Assembly (NCBI GenBank): GCA_903921945.1
Contig: CAIXSC010000950.1
Location: 1 to 10,804, forward strand
DNA length: 10,804 nt
Source: an uncultured Planctomycetaceae bacterium
GTDB lineage: Bacteria; Planctomycetota; Planctomycetia; Pirellulales; Pirellulaceae
Reading direction: 5' to 3'
This document shows, piece by piece, positions 6,409 through 10,804 of the stretch. The number at the start of each line of letters is the position of its first letter. Position 1 is the first letter of the stretch. The notes under the pieces are model-generated. The model was not told the origin of the DNA. It was given only the letters and a program-made list of their open reading frames with translations, and made no database searches. The translations under genes and the position numbers were made by a program.

Positions 6409-6975
6409 CTAGGAACCGCTCTTGGCCTTATCATCGACCTGAAACGGCACACCCAGCAAACGCAACAACTCACGCGATTCTTCGTCACTCTCCGTCGACG
6501 TCACAAAGGCGATGTTCATGCCTTGCGGCCGCGTGAACTTATCCGGATTCAATTCCGGGAAAACCAACTGCTCCGCCAATCCCAAGCTATAGTTTCCGTG
6601 GCCATCAAACGCCTTGCGACTGACACCGCGGAAGTCGCGGACACGCGGCAGGGCCAGGGAAACCAAGCGATCGACGAACTCGTACATCCGCTGACGTCGG
6701 AGAGTCACTTTGCAGCCGATGGCGACACCTTCACGCAGTTTAAAGCCGGCGATCGCCTTGCGGGCCAAAGTGGCCACTGGCTTTTGGCCAGCAATCTGGG
6801 TGAGGGCGTCCAAAGACGTCTCGAGATATTTCTTGTCCTGGGTGGCCGCGCCGACGCCCATGTTGACCACAACCTTTAGCAGTCGCGGCACCGAGTGCGC
6901 GTTTTTGTAACCAAACTTCTCGGCCAACGCCTTCCGGATTTCGGTCTCGTAGCGTTCTTGCAATCTGGGTTTCAT
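6409..6975 (-). CDS. rplE: 50S ribosomal protein L5
   Basis: L5 binds 5S rRNA and contacts the P-site tRNA from the central protuberance. From the ATG at 6975 it has 188 residues. It shows the family pattern: RLLKVVVNMGVG (31-42), GQKPVATLARKAIAGFKLREG (63-83), MYEFVDRL (97-104), RDFRGVS (113-119) and NYSLGLAEQLVFPE (128-141). The open frame extends to a GTG at 6993 (MDREKL added). I chose the ATG because GAGAGA stands 5 bases upstream and because L5 proteins usually begin within a few residues of PRLQERY. A 113-base spacer separates it from rplX. Confidence 0.96.
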   Translation of the reverse strand: MKPRLQERYETEIRKALAEKFGYKNAHSVPRLLKVVVNMGVGAATQDKKYLETSLDALTQIAGQKPVATLARKAIAGFKLREGVAIGCKVTLRRQRMYEFVDRLVSLALPRVRDFRGVSRKAFDGHGNYSLGLAEQLVFPELNPDKFTRPQGMNIAFVTSTESDEESRELLRLLGVPFQVDDKAKSGS

Positions 6976-7088
6976 CAGTTTCTCTCGATCCACCCCTCAT
7001 CCGTATCTGGGCAACGTACCAGATCTCCGAGGCGGTCTTCAATTCCTAACTATGCCAATGTTCGCCGAGCGTCCACAACTGGCTGACC

Positions 7089-7436
7089 CTACGACTTTGA
7101 ATATGCTTTCCGAGCTGGCGACATCGTCCGCACGACCGCATCGCACGTCTTGCAAAAAACTTCTTTCGCACCATCTTGACTGTAGCGGACACCGGTCCGG
7201 GTCGCCTTGTTGCACTTCTCGCAAACGAGCCGAACATTGGCGATGCGGACCGCCATTTCCTTCGACAAGCGTCCGCCCTGCGGGTTCTTTTGGGTGCGCT
7301 TCACATGCTTGTACACTCGACCAACACCCTCGACAACGAGCGTGCCGTTTTCGCGGTCGATCGACAACACCTTGCCGCGCTTCTTCCGGTCGTCGCCACG
7401 AACCACTTCGACTTGGTCATCTTTGCGAATATGCAT
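7089..7436 (-). CDS. rplX: 50S ribosomal protein L24 with a four-cysteine, probably zinc-binding, insert
   Basis: L24 initiates assembly of the large subunit by binding the 5' part of 23S rRNA. The 115-residue product has the KOW motif near the start (KDDQVEVVRGDDRKKRGKVL, 5-24) and VEGVGRVYKHVKRTQKNPQGG (35-55). Two CxxC pairs, Cys72/Cys75 (CEKC) and Cys95/Cys98 (CKTC), look like a zinc ribbon, as in a subset of bacterial L24 proteins; E. coli L24 lacks it. The ATG at 7436 shares one base with the rplN stop (TGATG) and has GAGGTGG just upstream inside rplN. A GTG one codon earlier is possible but less well placed. Confidence 0.96.
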   Translation of the reverse strand: MHIRKDDQVEVVRGDDRKKRGKVLSIDRENGTLVVEGVGRVYKHVKRTQKNPQGGRLSKEMAVRIANVRLVCEKCNKATRTGVRYSQDGAKEVFCKTCDAVVRTMSPARKAYSKS

Positions 7437-7804
7437 CACACCACCTCGCTGGCGAGACTGACAATCTTCATGTAATTGCGATCGCGTAATTCGCGAGCCA
7501 CTGCCCCGAAAATACGCGTACCCCGCGGGTTGCCGTCGTTATCGACCAGCACGACCGCGTTGCTATCGAACTTGATGTAGCTGCCGTCCTCACGACGTGT
7601 CGGTTGCTTGCAGCGAACCACGACCGCCCGAACCACGGCTTTCTTCTTAATGTCACCGCCCGCAACGACCGACTTCACGGAGCAGATGATGACGTCGCCG
7701 ATACCGGCATAACGACGCCGCGAGCCGCCCAACACCTTGATACACATGACTTCTTTGGCGCCCGTATTGTCGGCGACATTAAGTCTCGTTTCCTGCTGAA
7801 TCAT
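7436..7804 (-). CDS. rplN: 50S ribosomal protein L14
   Basis: L14 sits on the subunit interface of the large subunit, contacts 16S rRNA helix 14, and is the target of the silencing factor RsfS. The 122-residue length is exactly the family norm. It opens MIQQETRLNVADNTGAK and contains CIKVLGGS (21-28), AVVRAVVVRCKQPTRR (56-71), SNAVVLVDNDGNPRGTRIFG (81-100) and RELRDRNYMKIVSLA (104-118). The ATG at 7804 has AGGGG about 10 bases upstream. It is the first gene of the classical spc section; the 162-base spacer before it is one of the largest in the window. Confidence 0.98.
   Translation of the reverse strand: MIQQETRLNVADNTGAKEVMCIKVLGGSRRRYAGIGDVIICSVKSVVAGGDIKKKAVVRAVVVRCKQPTRREDGSYIKFDSNAVVLVDNDGNPRGTRIFGAVARELRDRNYMKIVSLASEVV
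7441..7447 (-). promoter_or_regulatory. Shine-Dalgarno for rplX inside the end of rplN
   Basis: On the minus strand GAGGTGG lies 4 bases before the ATG at 7436 and is part of the last rplN codons. It favours that ATG over the adjacent GTG. Confidence 0.65.
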
Positions 7805-7828
7805 CGTTGATCGCCCCTGCTATCATCC

Positions 7829-7855
7829 CCGGCACCGCGGTCGCCGGTCACGTGA
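7829..7855 (-). other. Inverted repeats in the rpsQ-rplN spacer
   Basis: CCGGC (7829-7833) and GCCGG (7843-7847) form a short stem around the ACCGCGGT palindrome. Directly beside it TCACGTGA (7848-7855) is a perfect 8-bp palindrome. The rest of the 162-base spacer (7805-7966) shows no convincing ORF, promoter or terminator. A leader structure for the spc half is possible, but these stems are short and the region GC-rich. Confidence 0.3.
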
Positions 7856-7966
7856 TCTTAGGTATGGACGGGTCTCTAAAGTGAATCTTATCCGCGGCCT
7901 TCCCGACCGCACCCTCTCGAACGTCTGTCAGGTACTCGACGCGACATCTGCCGCGCCATGGCTGAC

Positions 7967-8266
7967 TCAGCCCGGGATCTCCGGCGCGTCCACCGACACC
8001 TGGCTTGCAGCCTGCTCGTCCGCGCCACTCCGTTTGACAATCCGCAGGAGTTCCCACCGCTTCGTCTTCGAGTGCGGACGCGACTCGATGATCTCGACGA
8101 GATCGCCAGCCGACGACGCATTGTTCTCATCATGGGCGTAGCACACCGTCCGGCGATGGATGATCTTGCCGTACTTCTTGTGCCGAACCAAACGCGGGAC
8201 TTCAACCCGACGGGTCTTGTCGCACTTGTCGCCCTTAACCAACCCGACCACAACCCGCTTCGGCAT
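7967..8266 (-). CDS. rpsQ: 30S ribosomal protein S17
   Basis: S17 is a primary 16S rRNA binder of the small-subunit body with an OB fold. The 99-residue product starts MPKRVVVGLVKGDKCDKTRRV. It keeps the conserved core HKKYGKIIHRRTVCYAHDE (29-47) and signature GDLVEIIESRPHSKTKRW (54-71). A C-terminal tail of about 19 residues, acidic and Ala-rich (81-99), exceeds the 80-90 residues usual for bacteria. The open frame continues upstream to 8311. The ATG at 8266 is preferred because S17 starts here and GGGGGA stands about 9 bases upstream. It is 121 bases after rpmC. Confidence 0.95.
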   Translation of the reverse strand: MPKRVVVGLVKGDKCDKTRRVEVPRLVRHKKYGKIIHRRTVCYAHDENNASSAGDLVEIIESRPHSKTKRWELLRIVKRSGADEQAASQVSVDAPEIPG

Positions 8267-8387
8267 GACTCTTATCCCCCGTCGCCTTTTGCCGCAGACC
8301 CGCACCAGCAAGTCCTCGACGAAACCGATCCCGACTCGCTGTTTCTCGCCCCAACTATCTAGGCACCCATATATCCGACGCCGCGAC

Positions 8388-8582
8388 CTACTTCTTCAGC
8401 TCTCGCTCACGCTGGACCGTTAAAATCCGCGCAATGGTGCGACGAGACTTCTTGATCTCGCTAGCAGCATCTTCACGCTCCGTCTCCGCCTGAACCCGCA
8501 AGCGGAACAGCCCGCTACTGATTTCATTCAGTTGCTGGGCGAGTTGCTCGCCGGTCATCTCTCGTAGTTCTTTCACTTTCAT
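8388..8582 (-). CDS. rpmC: 50S ribosomal protein L29
   Basis: L29 is a small helical protein near the polypeptide exit, next to L23 in the docking site for SRP and trigger factor. The 64 residues match the family length. They show the expected two-helix pattern: MKVKELREMTGEQLAQQLNE, a turn, then LRVQAETEREDAASEIKKSR and the conserved RTIARILTVQRERE. The ATG has GGGAG 8 bases upstream. It follows rplP after 17 bases. Confidence 0.95.
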   Translation of the reverse strand: MKVKELREMTGEQLAQQLNEISSGLFRLRVQAETEREDAASEIKKSRRTIARILTVQRERELKK

Positions 8583-8599
8583 CGCACTTCTCCCACAAA

Positions 8600-9016
8600 C
8601 TACGCAGGCCGCCGTCGGACAAAACGCACCCGGATCGGCATCTTGTGAGCCAACCGAGCCATGCAGAGTTTTGCCTGCTCCTCGGTCACCCCACCCAACT
8701 CGTATAACACGGCACCGGGCTTAACGACCGCGACCCACGCCGCCGGCTCGCCTTTTCCCTTACCCATACGCGTTTCAAGCGGGCGTGCAGTGATCGACTT
8801 ATGCGGGAACATCCGCACGTACAGCCGTCCCTCACCGCGGATGTACTGCTGAGCCGCAATACGCCCCGCCTCGATTGTCTGCGCTCGGATCCACCCGCCC
8901 TGCATCGCCTGGAGACCGAAATCGCCGAAGACGACTCGGTTGCCACGCGTGGCGTTACCTTTTATACGTCCTCTTTGGCTTTTTCTGTGCTTGACTCGCT
9001 TCGGCATTAGCGCCAT
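8600..9016 (-). CDS. rplP: 50S ribosomal protein L16
   Basis: L16 sits by the A site and peptidyl transferase centre and organises the elbow contact of tRNA. The 138 residues have normal length, with MPKRVKHRKSQRGRIKG (4-20), RMFPHKSITARPLETRMGKG (68-87) and WVAVVKPGAVLYEL (94-107). The ATG at 9016 (MALMPK) has AAGGGGAG 7 bases upstream; the internal ATG at 9007 (MPK) has no such site. Both lie inside rpsC: the gene starts 62 bases before the rpsC stop in another frame. This is much longer than the few-base overlaps elsewhere in the operon. The two proteins are probably made in a coupled manner. Confidence 0.96.
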   Translation of the reverse strand: MALMPKRVKHRKSQRGRIKGNATRGNRVVFGDFGLQAMQGGWIRAQTIEAGRIAAQQYIRGEGRLYVRMFPHKSITARPLETRMGKGKGEPAAWVAVVKPGAVLYELGGVTEEQAKLCMARLAHKMPIRVRFVRRRPA

Positions 9017-9668
9017 CGGTCATCTCCCCTTCGTACATCCCCTGGTGAATCCAAACCTGAATACCCAGGTTGCCCTGGGCGGTGGCCGCCTCGGCAAAAC
9101 CGTAATCGATTTTCGCTCTTAGAGTGCTAAGCGGAATCGAACCCAGAATCGCCTTTTCCCGACGGGCCATTTCTGCGCCGCCGAGTCGACCAGCCAACTG
9201 AACCTTGATCCCCTTCGCCCCAGCCTCCATCGTGGCCTCCATCGCATTCTTCATCGTGCGACGGAAACTAGCACGCTTGGCCAACTGCATCGCGATTTCC
9301 TCGGCGACCAATTGAGCCTGTAGCTCCGGTCGGGAAACCTCTTCGATCTTCAAATTGACCCGCCGGCCGATAAGGTTCTGCAGCTCCTCTTGGAGCACTT
9401 CCACTTCCTGTCCCTTGCGGCCAATGATCAAACCCGGCCGTGCCACGAACAGGATCACCTTGACTTCGTCCCGTGTCCGCTCGATTTCGATACGGTCGAT
9501 ACCAGCGCTCCGGTACTGCGTCTTTTGCGGATGGTTCTTGATGAAGTCCCGGACCTTAGTGTCCTCGATCAAAAGGTTGGAATACTCCCGCTTCGACGCG
9601 TACCACCGGCTCTTCCAGCCGATCATCACGCCAGTCCGGAATCCAACGGGATTAACTTTTTGACCCAT
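8955..9668 (-). CDS. rpsC: 30S ribosomal protein S3
   Basis: S3 lines the mRNA entry tunnel of the small-subunit head and contributes to mRNA unwinding. From the ATG at 9668 it has 237 residues. It starts MGQKVNPVGFRTG, has the KH domain with RPGLIIGRKGQEVE (77-90; GRKG loop 83-86) and the C-terminal signature AEMARREKAILGSIPLSTLR (165-184), then DYGFAEAATAQGNLGIQVWI. The frame is open to a TTG at 9686. The ATG is chosen for family agreement and a GGAG 6 bases upstream. The last 20 residues, Ala/Gln/Lys-rich and ending KRTYKR, are encoded entirely in the region shared with the start of rplP. Confidence 0.97.
   Translation of the reverse strand: MGQKVNPVGFRTGVMIGWKSRWYASKREYSNLLIEDTKVRDFIKNHPQKTQYRSAGIDRIEIERTRDEVKVILFVARPGLIIGRKGQEVEVLQEELQNLIGRRVNLKIEEVSRPELQAQLVAEEIAMQLAKRASFRRTMKNAMEATMEAGAKGIKVQLAGRLGGAEMARREKAILGSIPLSTLRAKIDYGFAEAATAQGNLGIQVWIHQGMYEGEMTDGANAEASQAQKKPKRTYKR
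9024..9031 (-). promoter_or_regulatory. Shine-Dalgarno for rplP inside rpsC
   Basis: On the minus strand AAGGGGAG lies 7 bases before the ATG at 9016, within the rpsC coding region. It decides the L16 start and shows that the long overlap is real and not a misread start. Confidence 0.75.
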
Positions 9669-9674
9669 GACCGT

Positions 9675-9680
9675 CTCCAC
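9675..9680 (-). promoter_or_regulatory. Shine-Dalgarno that sets the rpsC start
   Basis: On the minus strand GTGGAG lies 6 bases before the ATG at 9668. It supports that start over the TTG at 9686. Confidence 0.6.
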
Positions 9681-9732
9681 CAACAACGAGTATATCGCTC
9701 GACTGTCCGACTGTCCGTCTAACCGACCACGT

Positions 9733-10095
9733 CTACGTTAAGCTATCCAGGTCCTCAACCGTGACCGCGATGTGCGACATCCGACGCTTCACCGTGAACG
9801 CCATACCGCGAGCTCTGGGGCGGATGCGCTTGAACATCGGGCCGCCATCAATCCGCACGTCGGTCAGCACCAATTCCTCAATTTCCACAGGTCGACCAGC
9901 TGACGTCTGCGTGCCTTCCTGGGCATTGCTGACGGCGCTCTTGATGACCTGCTCCAACATCCGAGCACCGCGCTGAGGCTGGTACCTAAGCAACTCCAAA
10001 GCCTCGTCGGCGAACTTGCCGCGGACCAGCGTCGCTAGGTGTCGCACCTTCCGAGGGCTTATCCGGGCATATCGATGAGTGGCATTGTATTGCAT
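9733..10095 (-). CDS. rplV: 50S ribosomal protein L22
   Basis: L22 binds all domains of 23S rRNA, and its long beta-hairpin lines the nascent-peptide exit tunnel, where changes confer macrolide resistance. From the ATG at 10095 the product is 120 residues. It opens with HRYARISPRKVRHLATLVRGK (7-27) and contains KSAVSNAQ (52-59). The hairpin with DGGPMFKRIRPRARGMAF (83-100) is intact, followed by KRRMSHIAVTV. The frame extends to a TTG at 10116, but GGTGAGG 8 bases before the ATG supports the shorter form. It lies 64 bases before rpsC and 100 bases after rpsS. Confidence 0.96.
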   Translation of the reverse strand: MQYNATHRYARISPRKVRHLATLVRGKFADEALELLRYQPQRGARMLEQVIKSAVSNAQEGTQTSAGRPVEIEELVLTDVRIDGGPMFKRIRPRARGMAFTVKRRMSHIAVTVEDLDSLT

Positions 10096-10103
10096 GTTCG
10101 AGT

Positions 10104-10110
10104 CCTCACC
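10104..10110 (-). promoter_or_regulatory. Shine-Dalgarno that sets the rplV start
   Basis: On the minus strand GGTGAGG lies 8 bases before the ATG at 10095 and falls inside the longer TTG-initiated frame, arguing against that longer frame. Confidence 0.6.
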
Positions 10111-10195
10111 CTTCAACCAGTCTGTCGCGTCTCACGACCTCGCAACATCCGGTGCCGTTCGACTACATCCGAACCGCACCCGCATCCGCTCGGGC

Positions 10196-10480
10196 CTACT
10201 TCGTGGCCGGAGCCGCCTTCTTGCCGCTATGACCACGGAACGTCCGCGTCGGAGCGAACTCGCCCAAACGATGACCCACCATGTCTTCCGTCACAAACAC
10301 TCGCAGGAATTGCTTGCCGTTATGCACGTCAAACGAAAACCCGACAAACTCGGGAACAATCGTGCAGGCCCGCGCCCAGGTCTTGATCGCCGTCTTCGCG
10401 CCGCCCGCATCCAATTGGGCGCGAACCTTGGCGTAAACCTTGAAGTCGACAAACGGACCTTTTTTCGACGACCTACCCAT
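10196..10480 (-). CDS. rpsS: 30S ribosomal protein S19
   Basis: S19 forms a complex with S13 at the top of the small-subunit head and contacts the A-site tRNA region and bridge B1. The 94-residue product begins MGRSSKKGPFVD. It holds the family signature HNGKQFLRVFVTEDMVGHRL (53-72) with GEFAPTRTFRGHSGKK, and a short Ala/Lys-rich end. The ATG at 10480 has GGGAG 8 bases upstream. It follows rplB after 180 bases, the widest gap in the window, which contains inverted repeats and a promoter-like sequence. Confidence 0.97.
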   Translation of the reverse strand: MGRSSKKGPFVDFKVYAKVRAQLDAGGAKTAIKTWARACTIVPEFVGFSFDVHNGKQFLRVFVTEDMVGHRLGEFAPTRTFRGHSGKKAAPATK

Positions 10481-10559
10481 GATTCACTCCCACTATCCCT
10501 ACCCAAGCTACTTGCTCGGCTATCGCTTGCTTGTTCGTCCTCGCCTACCACCCAATCCA

Positions 10560-10641
10560 ACCGCAGTTATCGCAGTTCCGTTTTCACACAACTCGCACTG
10601 CGGTCATGTCCGTTCAACCGTTCTAACTCGGTTGGCGGGAC
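10560..10641 (-). other. Structured spacer between rplB and rpsS (two inverted repeats)
   Basis: Two nested or adjacent stems fill most of the spacer. CAACCG (10615-10620) and CGGTTG (10629-10634) form a 6-bp stem with an 8-base loop, extended after a small internal loop by GTCC (10608-10611) and GGAC (10638-10641). Next, ACCGCAGT (10560-10567) and ACTGCGGT (10597-10604) form an 8-bp stem around a 29-base interior that holds a second CGCAGTT copy (10571-10577). Neither is followed by a U-tract. The arrangement resembles a folded 5' leader for rpsS, but function is inferred only from position. Confidence 0.4.
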
Positions 10642-10645
10642 ACGG

Positions 10646-10675
10646 TTTATAGCAGCAACACTACCTCAGTTTCAA
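10646..10675 (-). promoter_or_regulatory. Possible internal promoter at the end of rplB, upstream of rpsS
   Basis: On the minus strand TTGAAA (10675-10670) and TATAAA (10651-10646) are 18 bases apart and match the sigma-70 hexamers at 5 of 6 positions each. The first hexamer lies in the last rplB codons. Transcription would begin near 10639 and give rpsS a leader of about 160 bases that includes the inverted repeats described for the spacer. It is the best promoter-like match noticed in the window, but start-site data would be needed. Confidence 0.4.
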
Positions 10676-10804
10676 TTGGCCGTACCGAGTCGATTTTCGA
10701 CGGCGAACAATCGCCTTGTTCGTCGGCTTGCGACGCTTGCGGGTGAAACCACCCTTTGCCAACACGCCCGTCGGGCTGACCGGATGACGACCGCCCTTGG
10801 TACG
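10661..10804 (-). CDS. rplB: 50S ribosomal protein L2, C-terminal end (runs off the window)
   Basis: Only the last 47 codons are present; the rest lies beyond the right edge. L2 is a core large-subunit protein needed for subunit association and peptidyl transfer. The visible part reads RTKGGRHPVSPTG, then FTRKRRKPTNKAIVRRRKS and a TAG stop, which is the standard basic L2 tail. The GGRHPVSP segment belongs to the rRNA-binding C-terminal region near the catalytic centre. Gene order rplB-rpsS-rplV-rpsC is the classical S10 arrangement. Identification is secure despite the short piece. Confidence 0.95.
   Translation of the reverse strand, partial: RTKGGRHPVSPTGVLAKGGFTRKRRKPTNKAIVRRRKSTRYGQLKLR

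Noticed and set aside
6229..6879. 216-codon plus-strand ORF
   Set aside because: Antisense to rpsN and rplE; no recognisable motif and no clear ribosome binding site.
7848..8057. Minus-strand 69-codon ORF spanning the rpsQ end and spacer
   Set aside because: Most of it overlaps rpsQ in another frame, and it has no family likeness.
1..10804. tRNA genes, CRISPR array, insertion sequence or prophage genes
   Set aside because: No cloverleaf, regularly spaced repeats, transposase motifs or terminal repeats were seen on either strand.

Overview
The window is a ribosomal-protein gene cluster of the S10-spc type. It is read entirely from the minus strand, so transcription runs from the right end of the window to the left. 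The gene order, sequence style and GC-rich codon use fit a bacterium of the Planctomycetota, probably related to the Pirellulales. That placement is by recognition and rests on four things: the GVPGVVPFPA stretch of the methionine aminopeptidase, the MALMPKRVKHRK start of L16, the absence of rpmD, and the wide spacers. No alignment or tree could be run. Several genes appear to start with GTG (rpsE, rplR, rpsN).

Layout in transcription order. The S10 half comes first: the last 47 residues of rplB (L2), then rpsS (S19), rplV (L22), rpsC (S3), rplP (L16), rpmC (L29) and rpsQ (S17). The spc half follows: rplN (L14), rplX (L24), rplE (L5), rpsN (S14, zinc type), rpsH (S8), rplF (L6), rplR (L18), rpsE (S5), rplO (L15) and secY. 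After secY come adk (adenylate kinase) and map (type I methionine aminopeptidase). The left end holds the first 159 codons of a galE-like NAD-dependent epimerase/dehydratase, where many bacteria have infA/rpmJ-rpsM-rpsK-rpsD-rpoA-rplQ.

The genes form one functional set. The ribosomal proteins build both subunits, SecY forms the membrane channel for exported nascent proteins, Map removes initiator methionine, and Adk balances adenine nucleotides. Coupling signs are ATGA at rpsE/rplO, TGATG at rplN/rplX, ATGCTAG at adk/map, and a 62-base overlap in which rplP begins inside the end of rpsC.

The remaining junctions are unusually loose for such an operon (many of 60-180 bases). Several hold inverted repeats, and two hold promoter-like sequences upstream of rpsS and rpsE. 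There is no tRNA, rRNA, CRISPR array, insertion sequence or prophage gene in view, and no gene-free stretch longer than 180 bases. I see no undescribed system. The points most worth a second look are the synteny break at map/galE together with the atypical end of the galE product, the rpsC/rplP overlap, the structured spacer and possible promoter before rpsS, the tandem hairpins between rpsH and rplF, and the four-cysteine L24.
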